DNA from: Bacillus sp. ISL-37
GTDB taxonomy: Bacteria; Bacillota; Bacilli; Bacillales; Cytobacillaceae
Assembly (NCBI RefSeq): GCF_018613315.1
Contig: NZ_JAGGQL010000021.1
Coordinates: forward strand, 1-58,718
Length of the DNA: 58,718 nucleotides
Direction: 5' to 3'
The translations under genes and the position numbers were made by a program. The notes below the pieces were generated by a model that saw nothing but the letters and a program-made list of their open reading frames with translations, was not told the origin of the DNA and made no database searches. How positions within the stretch are numbered: the stretch's first letter is position 1; every line of letters starts with the position of its first letter. This document shows, piece by piece, positions 26,960 through 36,128 of this stretch.

Positions 26960-28165
26960 TTAATTCACATGATTAAAGATGTCGAACATCGGGATCATGA
27001 TGGATGTGACGATTGTTCCAACAAGTCCAGCGAGTATGACGATCATGATCGGTTCAATTAATGATTTGAGCTGGTCTGTGCTTGTTTCTACTTCTTTTTC
27101 ATAGAATTCAGCGACTTTCCCTAGCATGCCATCTAGTGAACCTGTTTCTTCCCCGATTGAAATCATCTGGGTCACAAGAGGCGGAAAAGCCCAGTGATTC
27201 TTCATCGGTCCTGTCATTGACTGTCCTATTTCAAGAGAGTCCCTGGATTCTCGTACTACCCTTGAAATTACTTCGTTCTCGACAACATTTTCAACGATCG
27301 ATAATGCCTGGAGAATGGGGACTGAGCTTGTGAATAACGAACTCAATGTTCTAGTCATTCGGGCGAGCACTGCTTTTTGCATCAGTTTTCCAAAGACCGG
27401 CATTCTTAAAATAGCGTAGTCAAGATAGTATTTTGATTTCTTATTTTTTTTTGCGAAACTAAACGAAATCGCGAGGGCAAAGAAAAACAGAAGGATTAGC
27501 CACCAGTACCCCTGCATGAACTCGCTTGCACCGAGCACAAATTTTGTTATACCGGGCAATTCTCCCCCGAAATCAGCGAACATCCCAACAAACGTAGGAA
27601 CGACAGATACCAGAAGGAAAATGACAACTCCTATTGCTATCAGCCCTATGACGGCAGGATATGTCAATGCCGCTACGACCTTTTGGCGGGTGTTATGCTG
27701 CTTTTCATAATGGTCGGCTAGGCGTTCGAGGGTCTCATCCATATTTCCTCCCGCTTCGCCTGCTTTGATCATATTGATATACATGGTCGAAAAAACTTTG
27801 TCATGTTTGGCAGAAGCCTGGGATAATTGGTTACCCTCCCTAAGCTCAGCTTCAATATCAAGCAGTGCTTTCCTTAAAGCTTTACTTTCTGTCTGCCTGG
27901 CAAGGATATTTGTAGACTCAACAACCGACACACCAGCTTTTAACAAGGTTGCAAACTGGCGAAGGTAAATGACAAGATGTTGAAGTTTAACCGGATTGCC
28001 AATATTGATTTCCTTTGTCAGCAGCGTTTCCGGAACTTCGAATATATTTGTTGTACGAATCCCTTCCTCGCGCAGTTTAGCCAGCGCTTCACGTTTGGAT
28101 CCAGCTGTTATTGTACCCGATCGTTTCTTTGTCCGGTCCCGTCCGGAGTATTTGAACCGTGCCAT
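26960..28165 (-). CDS. pilC: Type IV pilus inner-membrane platform protein PilC (GspF family)
   Basis: 401 residues. The N-terminal AAALAKLREEG-type segment (KREALAKLREEGI) is followed by two GspF repeats, each with the loop FATLLKAGVSVVEST and SSLFTSSVPILQALS. Three membrane spans (about 170-195, 220-240, 370-395) follow the usual topology. It is the platform on which the PilB and PilT motors act. Confidence 0.95.
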   Translation of the reverse strand: MARFKYSGRDRTKKRSGTITAGSKREALAKLREEGIRTTNIFEVPETLLTKEINIGNPVKLQHLVIYLRQFATLLKAGVSVVESTNILARQTESKALRKALLDIEAELREGNQLSQASAKHDKVFSTMYINMIKAGEAGGNMDETLERLADHYEKQHNTRQKVVAALTYPAVIGLIAIGVVIFLLVSVVPTFVGMFADFGGELPGITKFVLGASEFMQGYWWLILLFFFALAISFSFAKKNKKSKYYLDYAILRMPVFGKLMQKAVLARMTRTLSSLFTSSVPILQALSIVENVVENEVISRVVRESRDSLEIGQSMTGPMKNHWAFPPLVTQMISIGEETGSLDGMLGKVAEFYEKEVETSTDQLKSLIEPIMIVILAGLVGTIVTSIMIPMFDIFNHVN

Positions 28166-28166
28166 T

Positions 28167-29207
28167 TTACACCAACTTCTCCTGTAAATATGGTTCAGCG
28201 GCCTCTCTTGAGATAATCCCTTGCTGGAGCAATTCTTTGATACTCATCTCAAGCGTATGCATGCCGTAAACCCTTGAAGTTTGCATAATGCTCATGATTT
28301 GGTGAATTTTTTCGTTGCGAATCAAATTCGCCACCGCTGCATTGTTGATTAGAATTTCTGTTGCCCCCCTGCGGCTCATTTTATCGGCCGTTGGAAAAAG
28401 CCTTTGCGAAATGACTGAAACCAGGACAGATGCTAGTTGAATGCGGATTTGCGCTTGCTGTCCAGAGGGAAAAACATCAATGATCCGGTTGATCGTTGCC
28501 GGAGCACTTGAAGTATGTAGTGTACCGAGCACAAGATGACCCGTTTCCGCTGCCGTAATCGCTGTCTGAATCGTATCAAGGTCACGCATCTCTCCAACAA
28601 GGATGACATCGGGATCCTGACGAAGTGCTGCCCGCAGGCCATTGGCGAAATTGTTTGTATCGAAACCAACCTCGCGTTGGTCAATAATACTATTTCCATG
28701 TTTGTGCAGATATTCAATCGGATCCTCAAGTGTGACGATATGCTTGCTCATATTTTTGTTAATATACTGGATCATAGCCGCAAGTGTAGTTGATTTGCCG
28801 CTTCCCGTCGGTCCCGTTACAAGCACCAGGCCTTGAGGCTTTTCGGCTATTTTTTTCAGAATAGATGGCATCTCCAGCTCTTCAAGTGTCGGAATCCTGG
28901 TCGGCACAACACGTGCAGCGAGAGATACACAGCCTCGCTGGTGATAAGCATTGATCCTGAATCTTGAAATCCCAGGTATTCCATAAGAAAAATCGAGTTC
29001 GCCTTTTGCCTTGAATTGATCCCATAATTTCTGCGGAATGATCGCCTTTGCCATTCCTTCCGTATCTTCAGGGACAGTTACTTCGGTTCCAAATCTCTTC
29101 AAGTCACCGTTTACCCTCATGATTGGCGGTATCCCGACTGTTATATGGATATCGGAAGCTTTTTGTTCGAAGCCTGAACTTAACAAGTGATCGATTTTAT
29201 CTTTCAT
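28167..29207 (-). CDS. pilT: Pilus retraction ATPase PilT
   Basis: 346 residues. PAS-like N-terminal domain (ASDIHITVGIPPIMRVNG), Walker A GPTGSGKSTT, Asp box LEDPIEYLH, Walker B-type DPDVILVGEMRD and His box (TGHLVLGTLHTSSA). The C-terminal retraction signature is close to AIRNLIRE (VANLIRNEKIHQIMSIMQT). It powers pilus retraction and hence twitching or DNA uptake. It separates this cluster from the comG competence pseudopilus, which lacks PilT. Confidence 0.95.
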   Translation of the reverse strand: MKDKIDHLLSSGFEQKASDIHITVGIPPIMRVNGDLKRFGTEVTVPEDTEGMAKAIIPQKLWDQFKAKGELDFSYGIPGISRFRINAYHQRGCVSLAARVVPTRIPTLEELEMPSILKKIAEKPQGLVLVTGPTGSGKSTTLAAMIQYINKNMSKHIVTLEDPIEYLHKHGNSIIDQREVGFDTNNFANGLRAALRQDPDVILVGEMRDLDTIQTAITAAETGHLVLGTLHTSSAPATINRIIDVFPSGQQAQIRIQLASVLVSVISQRLFPTADKMSRRGATEILINNAAVANLIRNEKIHQIMSIMQTSRVYGMHTLEMSIKELLQQGIISREAAEPYLQEKLV

Positions 29208-29220
29208 TCTTTCTCCCCGT

Positions 29221-30882
29221 TTACTCTGTTATTGCCACTCTTAAAACTTCTTCGGTAGTTGTAAGGCCTTGCTTGACCTTCAAAAGACCATCATCAATTA
29301 AAAAGATTGTATTGTTGCTTACTGCAATCTCCCTCAATACGTTAATAGGCTCCTCGTTCATGATTGCTCTACGCAATTCCCCATTGATTTGCAATACTTC
29401 ATGAATAGCAATACGGCCCCTGTATCCTGTCATATTGCAGGAGGAGCAACCACTTCCCCTCCAAACCCTATCAATCTGAATGCCTCTCTTTAAAAAGATG
29501 TCAATCTCCCGTTTCGTTGGTTCATGTATTTCGGCACAATCCCTGCAGACTCTCCTGACAAGTCTCTGTGCCACGATGCCACTTAACGAAGACGCCACCA
29601 GGAAAGGTTCCACTCCCATATCGATCATTCTTGTTATGGAACTTAACGCATCATTCGTATGGATGGTACTTAACACTAAGTGTCCGGTCAAAGAGGCTCT
29701 TACAGAAACCTCCACAGTCTCTTTATCACGAATTTCCCCGACCATGATGATGTCAGGATCTTGGCGCAGGATTGACCTCAGCCCTGCAGCAAAAGTCATG
29801 CCAACATTCGTGTTGACCTGTATTTGGTTGATTCCTTCCAATTGATATTCAACCGGGTCCTCAATTGTAATGATATTCACTTCTTCACTGTTCAGCTTAT
29901 TGAGAGCAGCATACAGTGTCGAAGACTTGCCTGAACCAGTTGGACCAGTGATCAAAACGATTCCATTCGGCCTGCTAATCATATCCTTGAAGCGTTCCAG
30001 GTTGTGCTGGTTGAAACCAAGCTTTTCTACATCGTTCAACGAACTCCCCAAATCGAGTATCCGCATAACAACCTTTTCCCCGAAAACAGTGGGCATAGTA
30101 GACACACGTAAATCGACTGGGTGGAAGTCAATATTGACCTTCATTCGTCCGTCCTGAGGAATACGATTCTCTGTTATGTCAAGGTTAGCCATGATTTTGA
30201 TCCTGGCGATCAGAACATTTTGCATATGCTTGGGCAATACTCGTTCAACCCTGAGGATGCCATCCACGCGATATCGAATAATGACCTTAGTTTCCTGGGG
30301 ATCAATGTGGATATCGCTGGCCTTGTTGCTGGAAGCATTCGAAAGCAGCTGGTTCACCAGCCTGATGATCGGTGAATCGGCTTCATTCAGAGTTTCTTCC
30401 TTGATTGTTTCCATCGGAGCATTCAACTCCAACAGATCTTCAAAACCTTCATTGCTATCGTAATATTTATTGATTGCCCTGAGAATATCATCCTTGGTAG
30501 CAATAGCCGTTTCTACATGAAAACCTGTTGAAAGCCTTAAATCGTCAACTGTAATAAAATCCATGGGGTCTGCCATGGCGACAAACAGTTTATCTCCTTC
30601 TTTTTTCAAAGGAATGACTAAATTCCTTTTCGCTAAGTCCTTTGGGACCAAGGTGAGTAACTTAGTATCGAAAGGATAACGATACAAGCTGATATGAGGA
30701 ATGCCTAGCTGGAATTCCAGTACCTCGATTAGCTGCTGCTCTGTAATCAGTCCTTGTTGAAGCAAGGCATCGCCGAGTTTTTGGCTATCGGCTTTATTAT
30801 TTAAAGCTTCCTGCAGCTGTTCAGCTGTGATGAGCTCTGTATCAACTAACAGGTCCCCCAGCCGCTTACGTGTTTGTCTCAT
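29221..30882 (-). CDS. pilB: Pilus extension ATPase PilB (GspE family) with MshEN domain
   Basis: 553 residues from ATG 30882 (MRQTRKRLGDLL) behind GGGAGTG. The N-terminus holds two consecutive 24-residue MshEN motifs: RLGDLLVDTELITAEQL... and KLGDALLQQGLITEQQL..., the form that binds c-di-GMP in MshE/PilB proteins. The N2 domain and ATPase follow with Walker A GPTGSGKSSTL, Asp box ITIEDPVEYQLEG, DPDIIMVGEIRD and His box LVLSTIHTNDA. A tetracysteine zinc site (CRDC ... CSSC) lies near residue 450. It drives pilus extension. Confidence 0.95.
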   Translation of the reverse strand: MRQTRKRLGDLLVDTELITAEQLQEALNNKADSQKLGDALLQQGLITEQQLIEVLEFQLGIPHISLYRYPFDTKLLTLVPKDLAKRNLVIPLKKEGDKLFVAMADPMDFITVDDLRLSTGFHVETAIATKDDILRAINKYYDSNEGFEDLLELNAPMETIKEETLNEADSPIIRLVNQLLSNASSNKASDIHIDPQETKVIIRYRVDGILRVERVLPKHMQNVLIARIKIMANLDITENRIPQDGRMKVNIDFHPVDLRVSTMPTVFGEKVVMRILDLGSSLNDVEKLGFNQHNLERFKDMISRPNGIVLITGPTGSGKSSTLYAALNKLNSEEVNIITIEDPVEYQLEGINQIQVNTNVGMTFAAGLRSILRQDPDIIMVGEIRDKETVEVSVRASLTGHLVLSTIHTNDALSSITRMIDMGVEPFLVASSLSGIVAQRLVRRVCRDCAEIHEPTKREIDIFLKRGIQIDRVWRGSGCSSCNMTGYRGRIAIHEVLQINGELRRAIMNEEPINVLREIAVSNNTIFLIDDGLLKVKQGLTTTEEVLRVAITE

Positions 30883-30906
30883 TTTTATCACTCCCGTCTC
30901 GAATGA

Positions 30907-32259
30907 TTATTTAGGCTGTTCATTCGGTTTACCCCATAGGCCGCCATCATCTGTCTCATGTTCATCATCATTAGCTTGATTGTCATTTGGCTGTTGTTGT
31001 TCGACGTCGCTGGCTGGCACAGTTGGATTTGTTCCGCTTGTTTGTCTCGGAGTACTGTCGTTTTGCTCAATCCCCGGAACCGTAACAGTATCTGAGCCAG
31101 TTGTAGAATCCGGATCAGCTTGAATAACTGCTGGTGCTAACGGTAGCACTTCGACCCGGTGGATTGGCGGATAAAAATCCTCAGATATGAATTCTGTTTT
31201 TAAAAGCTCTCCGTTTTCTCCGTAGATCTCCCTGTTGATCTTAATCAGCAGGCCCGCTATTCCTTCTGTCTGGACAGACTTTTGACCTTGCTTCAGTAGA
31301 GGAGAGTATTGATTGATAATTCTTGGTTTGAATTCCTGCTTACCCGTGGCAGTTATCTTGTATTCATATATTGGTTGTGTCCCTGTCACCACAACATCCA
31401 GTTCCTGCCCATTTAAGTTCAACTCTATCTTATAAGGTTTATCGTTTGGGTTATAGAACTTCAAATCAAGGTTTTTAGAAAAATCCACTTTCGTTTCATA
31501 TCCAAGTTCGATATTTTTTGGCAGCTGGCTGCTTACGTGCCTTTCGACGATTGAAATGTCAGATTGCAGGAGTGCCTGGTATAACGCTGAACCAATCTGA
31601 CTGAAGGTTGAAGCTGAAAGATTTGCTTGGCCGTTTTCATTTGCATACGCAGCAAGCGAAAACATTGAATCTGGCAATATCTCAATTGGAACTAGTTCCT
31701 CAATGAGTTCTGACTCAACATCAGAAGAAAGTTTTACTAAGGCACGCGAAATAATGACTGGTTCTTCAGCAGGAAGAAAGTCCTGAAGCTTGATTTCAAT
31801 TTCTGGAATCAGTTTTTGTGCGGACGCTTGCATTTTGATAGTAAGTTTTTCAGTATCAAGTTTGGCCATAATTGAGGAAGGTAAGTTCAGATGATTTAAT
31901 GCCCCCTCTTCCCAATGAACGAATAGTTCATTTTGTGCTCCACTGGTAGCTGATGAAACAGAATCCTCAACCCCAAAAACAAAACTGGTCGTATTCACTT
32001 GATAGTTTTGGCCTTTATAAGCAAGCCGTATTTTTGCCTTGGTTAACCAACTATCCACTTTCGTTTGAATATAAGTCGTTGCCTCGTCTTGTGACTTGTT
32101 TGAAACGTCAAAGCTTCCGATTGTCGTATTTTCAGAGAATCCTTGTTTCGCTGACGTCCGTGCGCTGAATATGTCCGAGCCAAAATATGTAAAGCTGAAT
32201 ATAAGAATCGAAAGAACAGAAAGGATCAGTGAAAACTTTATTATTTGCTGTTTTTTCAC
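30907..32259 (-). CDS. VanW-like domain protein of the pilus operon
   Basis: 450 residues from GTG 32259, with GGAGG eight bases upstream. One N-terminal membrane anchor (IIKFSLILSVLSILIFSFTYF). Next is a peptidoglycan-binding-4-like region (TTIGSFDVSNKSQDEATTYI, LAYKGQNYQVNTTSFVFGV). The VanW-like core follows (IGSALYQALLQSDISIVERH, ELGYETKVDFSKNLDLKFYN), and a Ser/Thr/Asn/Asp-rich tail lies after about residue 390. The GGGxCQVSSTLY motif typical of VanW is degenerate and lacks cysteine. The function of the domain is unknown. First gene of the leftward pil operon, so probably a surface or anchoring factor for the pilus. Confidence 0.7.
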   Translation of the reverse strand: MKKQQIIKFSLILSVLSILIFSFTYFGSDIFSARTSAKQGFSENTTIGSFDVSNKSQDEATTYIQTKVDSWLTKAKIRLAYKGQNYQVNTTSFVFGVEDSVSSATSGAQNELFVHWEEGALNHLNLPSSIMAKLDTEKLTIKMQASAQKLIPEIEIKLQDFLPAEEPVIISRALVKLSSDVESELIEELVPIEILPDSMFSLAAYANENGQANLSASTFSQIGSALYQALLQSDISIVERHVSSQLPKNIELGYETKVDFSKNLDLKFYNPNDKPYKIELNLNGQELDVVVTGTQPIYEYKITATGKQEFKPRIINQYSPLLKQGQKSVQTEGIAGLLIKINREIYGENGELLKTEFISEDFYPPIHRVEVLPLAPAVIQADPDSTTGSDTVTVPGIEQNDSTPRQTSGTNPTVPASDVEQQQPNDNQANDDEHETDDGGLWGKPNEQPK

Positions 32260-32422
32260 TATGTAGTCCTCCAAGTATAAAAATTAGTAGTACATCTCTT
32301 GCTAGAAATTGAGAACATGCATCGTCTATCAATGGATGTATTTATTAAAAACCTTTCAATTTTCCTACATCTTCAGACAAAATTTCACTACATCATGTGA
32401 CAATTTTCCCTATTACCTATTG

Positions 32423-32466
32423 TATAATAGATTTAGTAGATTTAGAAGACGGGAGGTCAATAGTAT
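32423..32466 (+). promoter_or_regulatory. Promoter -10 and ribosome site before the minor-pilin genes
   Basis: TATAAT at 32423-32428, with a weak GTGACA about 20 bases upstream. GGGAGG (32451-32456) lies nine bases before the TTG start at 32466. The ribosome site decides the start over longer in-frame options. The region also has to contain the divergent promoter for the leftward pil operon, which I could not pinpoint. Confidence 0.45.
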
Positions 32467-32882
32467 TGGGTAATAAGTTGGGGAACCAAAATGGTTTGAC
32501 TTTGCTGGAAGTTTTATTGTCAATTGTCATTCTTGCCATAGTCTTAACGTCCTTTGCGGGATTTTTCAGCCAATCTGCAATGTTTGTGAAGAAAAATGAA
32601 GAAAAACTCAGTACTTCTCAGACCACCCAAAAAATTGTAAATTTAATAGAATTAAACATTTCAAAAAGTAGATTACAAACGATTTCAGATTGTGCCGATT
32701 TAATATGTACATTGAATGAAGACGACCTAGAAGCCCTTTCCGGTCAGACCATTAATAGTACATATACTATATCGGCAAGTTTCACCCCTGGTGAAGAGAA
32801 CTTAATTAAAGCCAAGGTAGCAATTATTGACAGTGACGATCCGGAAAGTTCTTCGGAGACATTCACATATATAAGAAGGTGA
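32466..32882 (+). CDS. Type IV minor pilin (PilV/ComG-like prepilin)
   Basis: 138 residues from TTG 32466 with GGGAGG upstream. The short leader ends NQNG and is followed by LTLLEVLLSIVILAIVLTSF, with glutamate at mature position 5: a class III prepilin signal. The rest is a helix (KKNEEKLSTSQTTQKIVNLI) and a short beta domain. A disulfide is possible between the two cysteines of DCADLICTL. It is transcribed away from the main operon with two similar genes; such trios usually make the pilus tip that primes assembly. Confidence 0.83.
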   Translation: MGNKLGNQNGLTLLEVLLSIVILAIVLTSFAGFFSQSAMFVKKNEEKLSTSQTTQKIVNLIELNISKSRLQTISDCADLICTLNEDDLEALSGQTINSTYTISASFTPGEENLIKAKVAIIDSDDPESSSETFTYIRR

Positions 32883-32886
32883 GCAC

Positions 32887-33315
32887 ATGAACAACCAAAA
32901 AGGAATGTCATTAGTCGAGCTTCTTGCTGTAATTGCCATACTTTTTATAATTTCTGGAATTATATATGGAGTATTTTTCACCTTCAATAACAATTATGAT
33001 CGCATTTCACATAAAAGTAGCATGGACCAGACTGCCAATCTAGTGCTGGCAACCATTAAACAGTATCACCAAACAAACGATGCTTATTGGATCAAATATG
33101 ACGATTCAGGCAAAAAAGCTTACATTGGCAAAGATACAGCTAATCATTTACTGGGTGATTCCCTATATGATATGGAGATAAAAGTTGGCTACCCAACAAC
33201 AACAGCCATTAGTAACCTAAAGATAGATTCACAGCAACCACTTTCAGTTCTATTAACCTTAACTGATCAAAAAGGGCAGAAATATGAAGTTGAAACGACA
33301 GTTAAGAGGTATTAA
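32887..33315 (+). CDS. Type IV minor pilin (PilW-like prepilin)
   Basis: 142 residues. Leader MNNQKG, then MSLVELLAVIAILFIISGII with glutamate at mature position 5. A helix and a beta-rich C-terminal domain follow. It lies 4 bases behind the preceding pilin gene. PilW or PilJ-type by position; family assignment beyond prepilin is not certain. Confidence 0.82.
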   Translation: MNNQKGMSLVELLAVIAILFIISGIIYGVFFTFNNNYDRISHKSSMDQTANLVLATIKQYHQTNDAYWIKYDDSGKKAYIGKDTANHLLGDSLYDMEIKVGYPTTTAISNLKIDSQQPLSVLLTLTDQKGQKYEVETTVKRY

Positions 33316-33327
33316 GGAGGGATAGTT

Positions 33328-34302
33328 TTGAATTTGAGAAATGAAAGAGGCTATGCACTTGTCCTTGTATTAGTCATTATTACTATCACCTTCACCATGG
33401 CTCTTTCCATGAGTGGCATGGCGCTGTCAGCCCGCAAGCAATTCAATAAGACGGATGAGATCAACAAGGCAACCGACCTTGCTGAAATGGGTGTTGCCCA
33501 TTATGAAGCATGGCTTGCCAGCGCAGTCACTGAGGCTAATACATACGCCGAGACTAAAGCGGATGAAGTAATTAAAAATAATAATGGAAATAAGAAACCC
33601 CATCCTCTGGGGAAAGTAAAAAGTTGCAATAAAAATACCACTAGGTGCACTGTAGAATACGATGAACATTTTCTGCAAAATCTTAAATCAAGAATAAGTA
33701 CACTAAATAATAGTCTTATTAGAACTGTAGAAGGAAATAACTTATATGAAGTAAAAAACATTACCATTTCAGAAATCCAGGTGAATGACACGATAATCGT
33801 CAAATTTAAAAGCTATGGAAAGACAAAAGATGAAATTAAAATCCTTGAAAGTACCATCACCATCGAAAAAAACGCTGAAAGTATGGTGGGAGAAGCTAAG
33901 CCTTTACCATCAAATTATGAGGTTGTGAATTTAACTCCGATCGACTTAAAGGGCCAGGATAAACATTTAACTTTTGAAACGTCCACTTATTTCGAGAAAA
34001 AAATTGAAATTCAGGGCAATCGCATCCTAAAAGTGAATGGAGATGCCTTCTTCAAAGACAAAGTTATCTTCTCAGGCACAGCCGATATTTTTGTTTACGG
34101 AGATGCCATTTTCACTGTCACACCTGAATTTAATGGAAACGCGTATTCATTTTGTGTGTACGGAAACATCTATAAAATGGACGGACATGGCAAGCTGGTC
34201 GAGTACACCGATTTCCCTCAAGGTAAAAACAAATCCTGCCCTAGACCACAGGACGATGAATGGTATATTAACCCCGATGAAGGTGTAGAAGTACAATACT
34301 AA
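33328..34302 (+). CDS. PilX/GspK-like prepilin without Glu5
   Basis: 324 residues from TTG 33328 behind AAGGAGG. Leader MNLRNERG, then YALVLVLVIITITFTMALSM: a hydrophobic prepilin helix with leucine, not glutamate, at mature position 5, as seen in GspK/PilX tip subunits. The helix runs on with ARKQFNKTDEINKATDLAEMG. The C-terminal half (about 205-300) is built of short repeated beta-strands (ILKVNGDAFFKDKVIFSG, ADIFVYGDAIFTV), resembling a polymer-forming beta-helix. It lies last in the minor-pilin operon. Confidence 0.75.
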   Translation: MNLRNERGYALVLVLVIITITFTMALSMSGMALSARKQFNKTDEINKATDLAEMGVAHYEAWLASAVTEANTYAETKADEVIKNNNGNKKPHPLGKVKSCNKNTTRCTVEYDEHFLQNLKSRISTLNNSLIRTVEGNNLYEVKNITISEIQVNDTIIVKFKSYGKTKDEIKILESTITIEKNAESMVGEAKPLPSNYEVVNLTPIDLKGQDKHLTFETSTYFEKKIEIQGNRILKVNGDAFFKDKVIFSGTADIFVYGDAIFTVTPEFNGNAYSFCVYGNIYKMDGHGKLVEYTDFPQGKNKSCPRPQDDEWYINPDEGVEVQY

Positions 34303-34329
34303 AAGGCTGACCCCCGGGGTCAGCCTTTT
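34301..34329. terminator. Bidirectional terminator between the minor-pilin genes and the GGDEF gene
   Basis: Perfect 14-bp palindrome AAAAGGCTGACCCC / GGGGTCAGCCTTTT with one central base. It lies between convergent genes. Confidence 0.92.
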
Positions 34330-36044
34330 CACTTAACATATTCCGCAACCCGGTTCCGACCGGATCGTTTTGCTCCTACATATAATGCTCTGTCTGCATG
34401 TCTGATCAATGCGAGTGAATCTTCGGCATCCTGCGGGGCAGTGGCTACGCCGATTGACGCGGTGATATTTACCTCAAGCTGCTTTCCTTCGTCATCCATC
34501 GATTGCATTAGTGTGAACGGATTATCGGCAATCAACAGCCTGATTTGTTCCGCTAGTTTAAGGGCATCGCCTTTCATCATGTCTGGCAGCAGGATTACAA
34601 ACTCTTCCCCGCCATAACGAGCAACCGTGCCAATATTTCCGATTCGCTTGCTTAGCCGTTCACCGAGTTCGATTAAAATCTCATTACCACTTTGGTGTCC
34701 GTAAGTATCATTAACGGATTTGAAGTGATCGATGTCTAGCAGGATGAGGGATAAGCGATTTCTATGACCGAATTGCAGTTTTTCATATTCCAGGGTCAGC
34801 ATGTTTTCAAAATAGCGATAATTGTATAGCCCTGTTAATGCACAGCGCTCACTATTTTCCTTCGTTTTCTCGTGGTGCCTTGCATTTTCCACCGCAACCG
34901 CAAAATGCGAACATAGGATGTCGATAATCATCAGCTGCGATTTTTCGAATGCTCTTTTTTTGTTTGCGGCCAGGACAAGTACACCAATGACCTGGTTGTT
35001 TCGGACGATCGGTACACCGAGGATACTTTCTGCACCTGCCGGAATATAGCCTGAATTAATATGCTTCCATTGTTTTTTCGAATGGAAAAGAACAGGCTTT
35101 TTCTCTGCCCATACAAGCCCGCTTATTCCTTTCCCTTTTTCAAGAGGCTCGGCAACGGGATCCAGGACTTCCCCGAATTCCACCTTGTGGATGAGTTTTA
35201 ATTCTCTTTCTTCTTCTACATCCAAAATGTAGGCATAGTCAACCGGCAGCATCTCAATCACTTTTTTAACAAAGAGGTCAAGAACATCATCCGACTTCAG
35301 CCTTTCAGCCAGCTGGTGGCCAATCTCAGCGGCACTCTGTAAATAATGGTTCACCTTGCCGCTCGAATAGTAGAGACTTAGAATAATAGACAGACTCGCG
35401 AAGGGAATCCCGACAAACAGTAAGGAATAAAGTCCCATCTCACTCTGGTATAGTTCATAAAGTATGAAGCCGATAGGGAATGTAATCAATGTCGTAACGG
35501 TTTCCCAGATGAAATCCTTTCCGAAATAAGGTCCCTTCAGTTTTAGGACTACTGCTTGTAGTAATATCAGGAATAATGTATTAACTCCGTAATTACTAAT
35601 GCCATATATCGTTCCAAGGATGTACGTATATGGATCGTCCGTCAAATGAGCGCCATGTGTTCCTCCTAGTCCGTAAAATATCAATCCACTCACTATTGAT
35701 ACGATGAAGAACATTAATGAGTTCAGAGGGAATCTGTATAAATCAGACTTTTGTACACGAAGCCGCATTAAAAGAATTAGTACGGAAATTTGCATCAAAA
35801 CCATTTCTACGAAAATTCCGTATGACAGGAACACAGCGAGCGACACCCACTGGATCAGGAAAATCGGCGTATTATTGACGACCATAGGCATGGCAGCCAC
35901 TACAGCCATTAAGATCAGAAAGGTGAATACTTCCCATATAGAAATATCATTAGGAGGCGGATAGACCTGATAGGTAAGCCAGAGCCCAACCGGAACGATC
36001 AAGATCCAGCAAAACCAGATTGATTTTTTTACAATTGGAGTCAT
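34329..36044 (-). CDS. Membrane diguanylate cyclase (GAF-GGDEF)
   Basis: 571 residues with GGAGGTG about ten bases upstream. About seven or eight hydrophobic segments fill residues 1-215. A GAF domain (about 235-385) carries LPVDYAYILDVEEE and SILGVPIVRNNQVIGVLVL. A GGDEF domain (about 400-570) has ILLDIDHFKSVNDTYGHQSG and the active motif RYGGEEFVILLPD. I see no RxxD inhibitory site upstream of GGEEF. It makes c-di-GMP. It is convergent with the minor-pilin genes and close to a pilB whose product carries a c-di-GMP-binding domain. Confidence 0.92.
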   Translation of the reverse strand: MTPIVKKSIWFCWILIVPVGLWLTYQVYPPPNDISIWEVFTFLILMAVVAAMPMVVNNTPIFLIQWVSLAVFLSYGIFVEMVLMQISVLILLMRLRVQKSDLYRFPLNSLMFFIVSIVSGLIFYGLGGTHGAHLTDDPYTYILGTIYGISNYGVNTLFLILLQAVVLKLKGPYFGKDFIWETVTTLITFPIGFILYELYQSEMGLYSLLFVGIPFASLSIILSLYYSSGKVNHYLQSAAEIGHQLAERLKSDDVLDLFVKKVIEMLPVDYAYILDVEEERELKLIHKVEFGEVLDPVAEPLEKGKGISGLVWAEKKPVLFHSKKQWKHINSGYIPAGAESILGVPIVRNNQVIGVLVLAANKKRAFEKSQLMIIDILCSHFAVAVENARHHEKTKENSERCALTGLYNYRYFENMLTLEYEKLQFGHRNRLSLILLDIDHFKSVNDTYGHQSGNEILIELGERLSKRIGNIGTVARYGGEEFVILLPDMMKGDALKLAEQIRLLIADNPFTLMQSMDDEGKQLEVNITASIGVATAPQDAEDSLALIRHADRALYVGAKRSGRNRVAEYVK

Positions 36045-36128
36045 CTAATCTACCCACCTCCTTCCTAGGTAAAAAGTCATACTTTTTTTAATAGTTTAGC
36101 AAACTTTTTATACAATGTCATAATTTTC

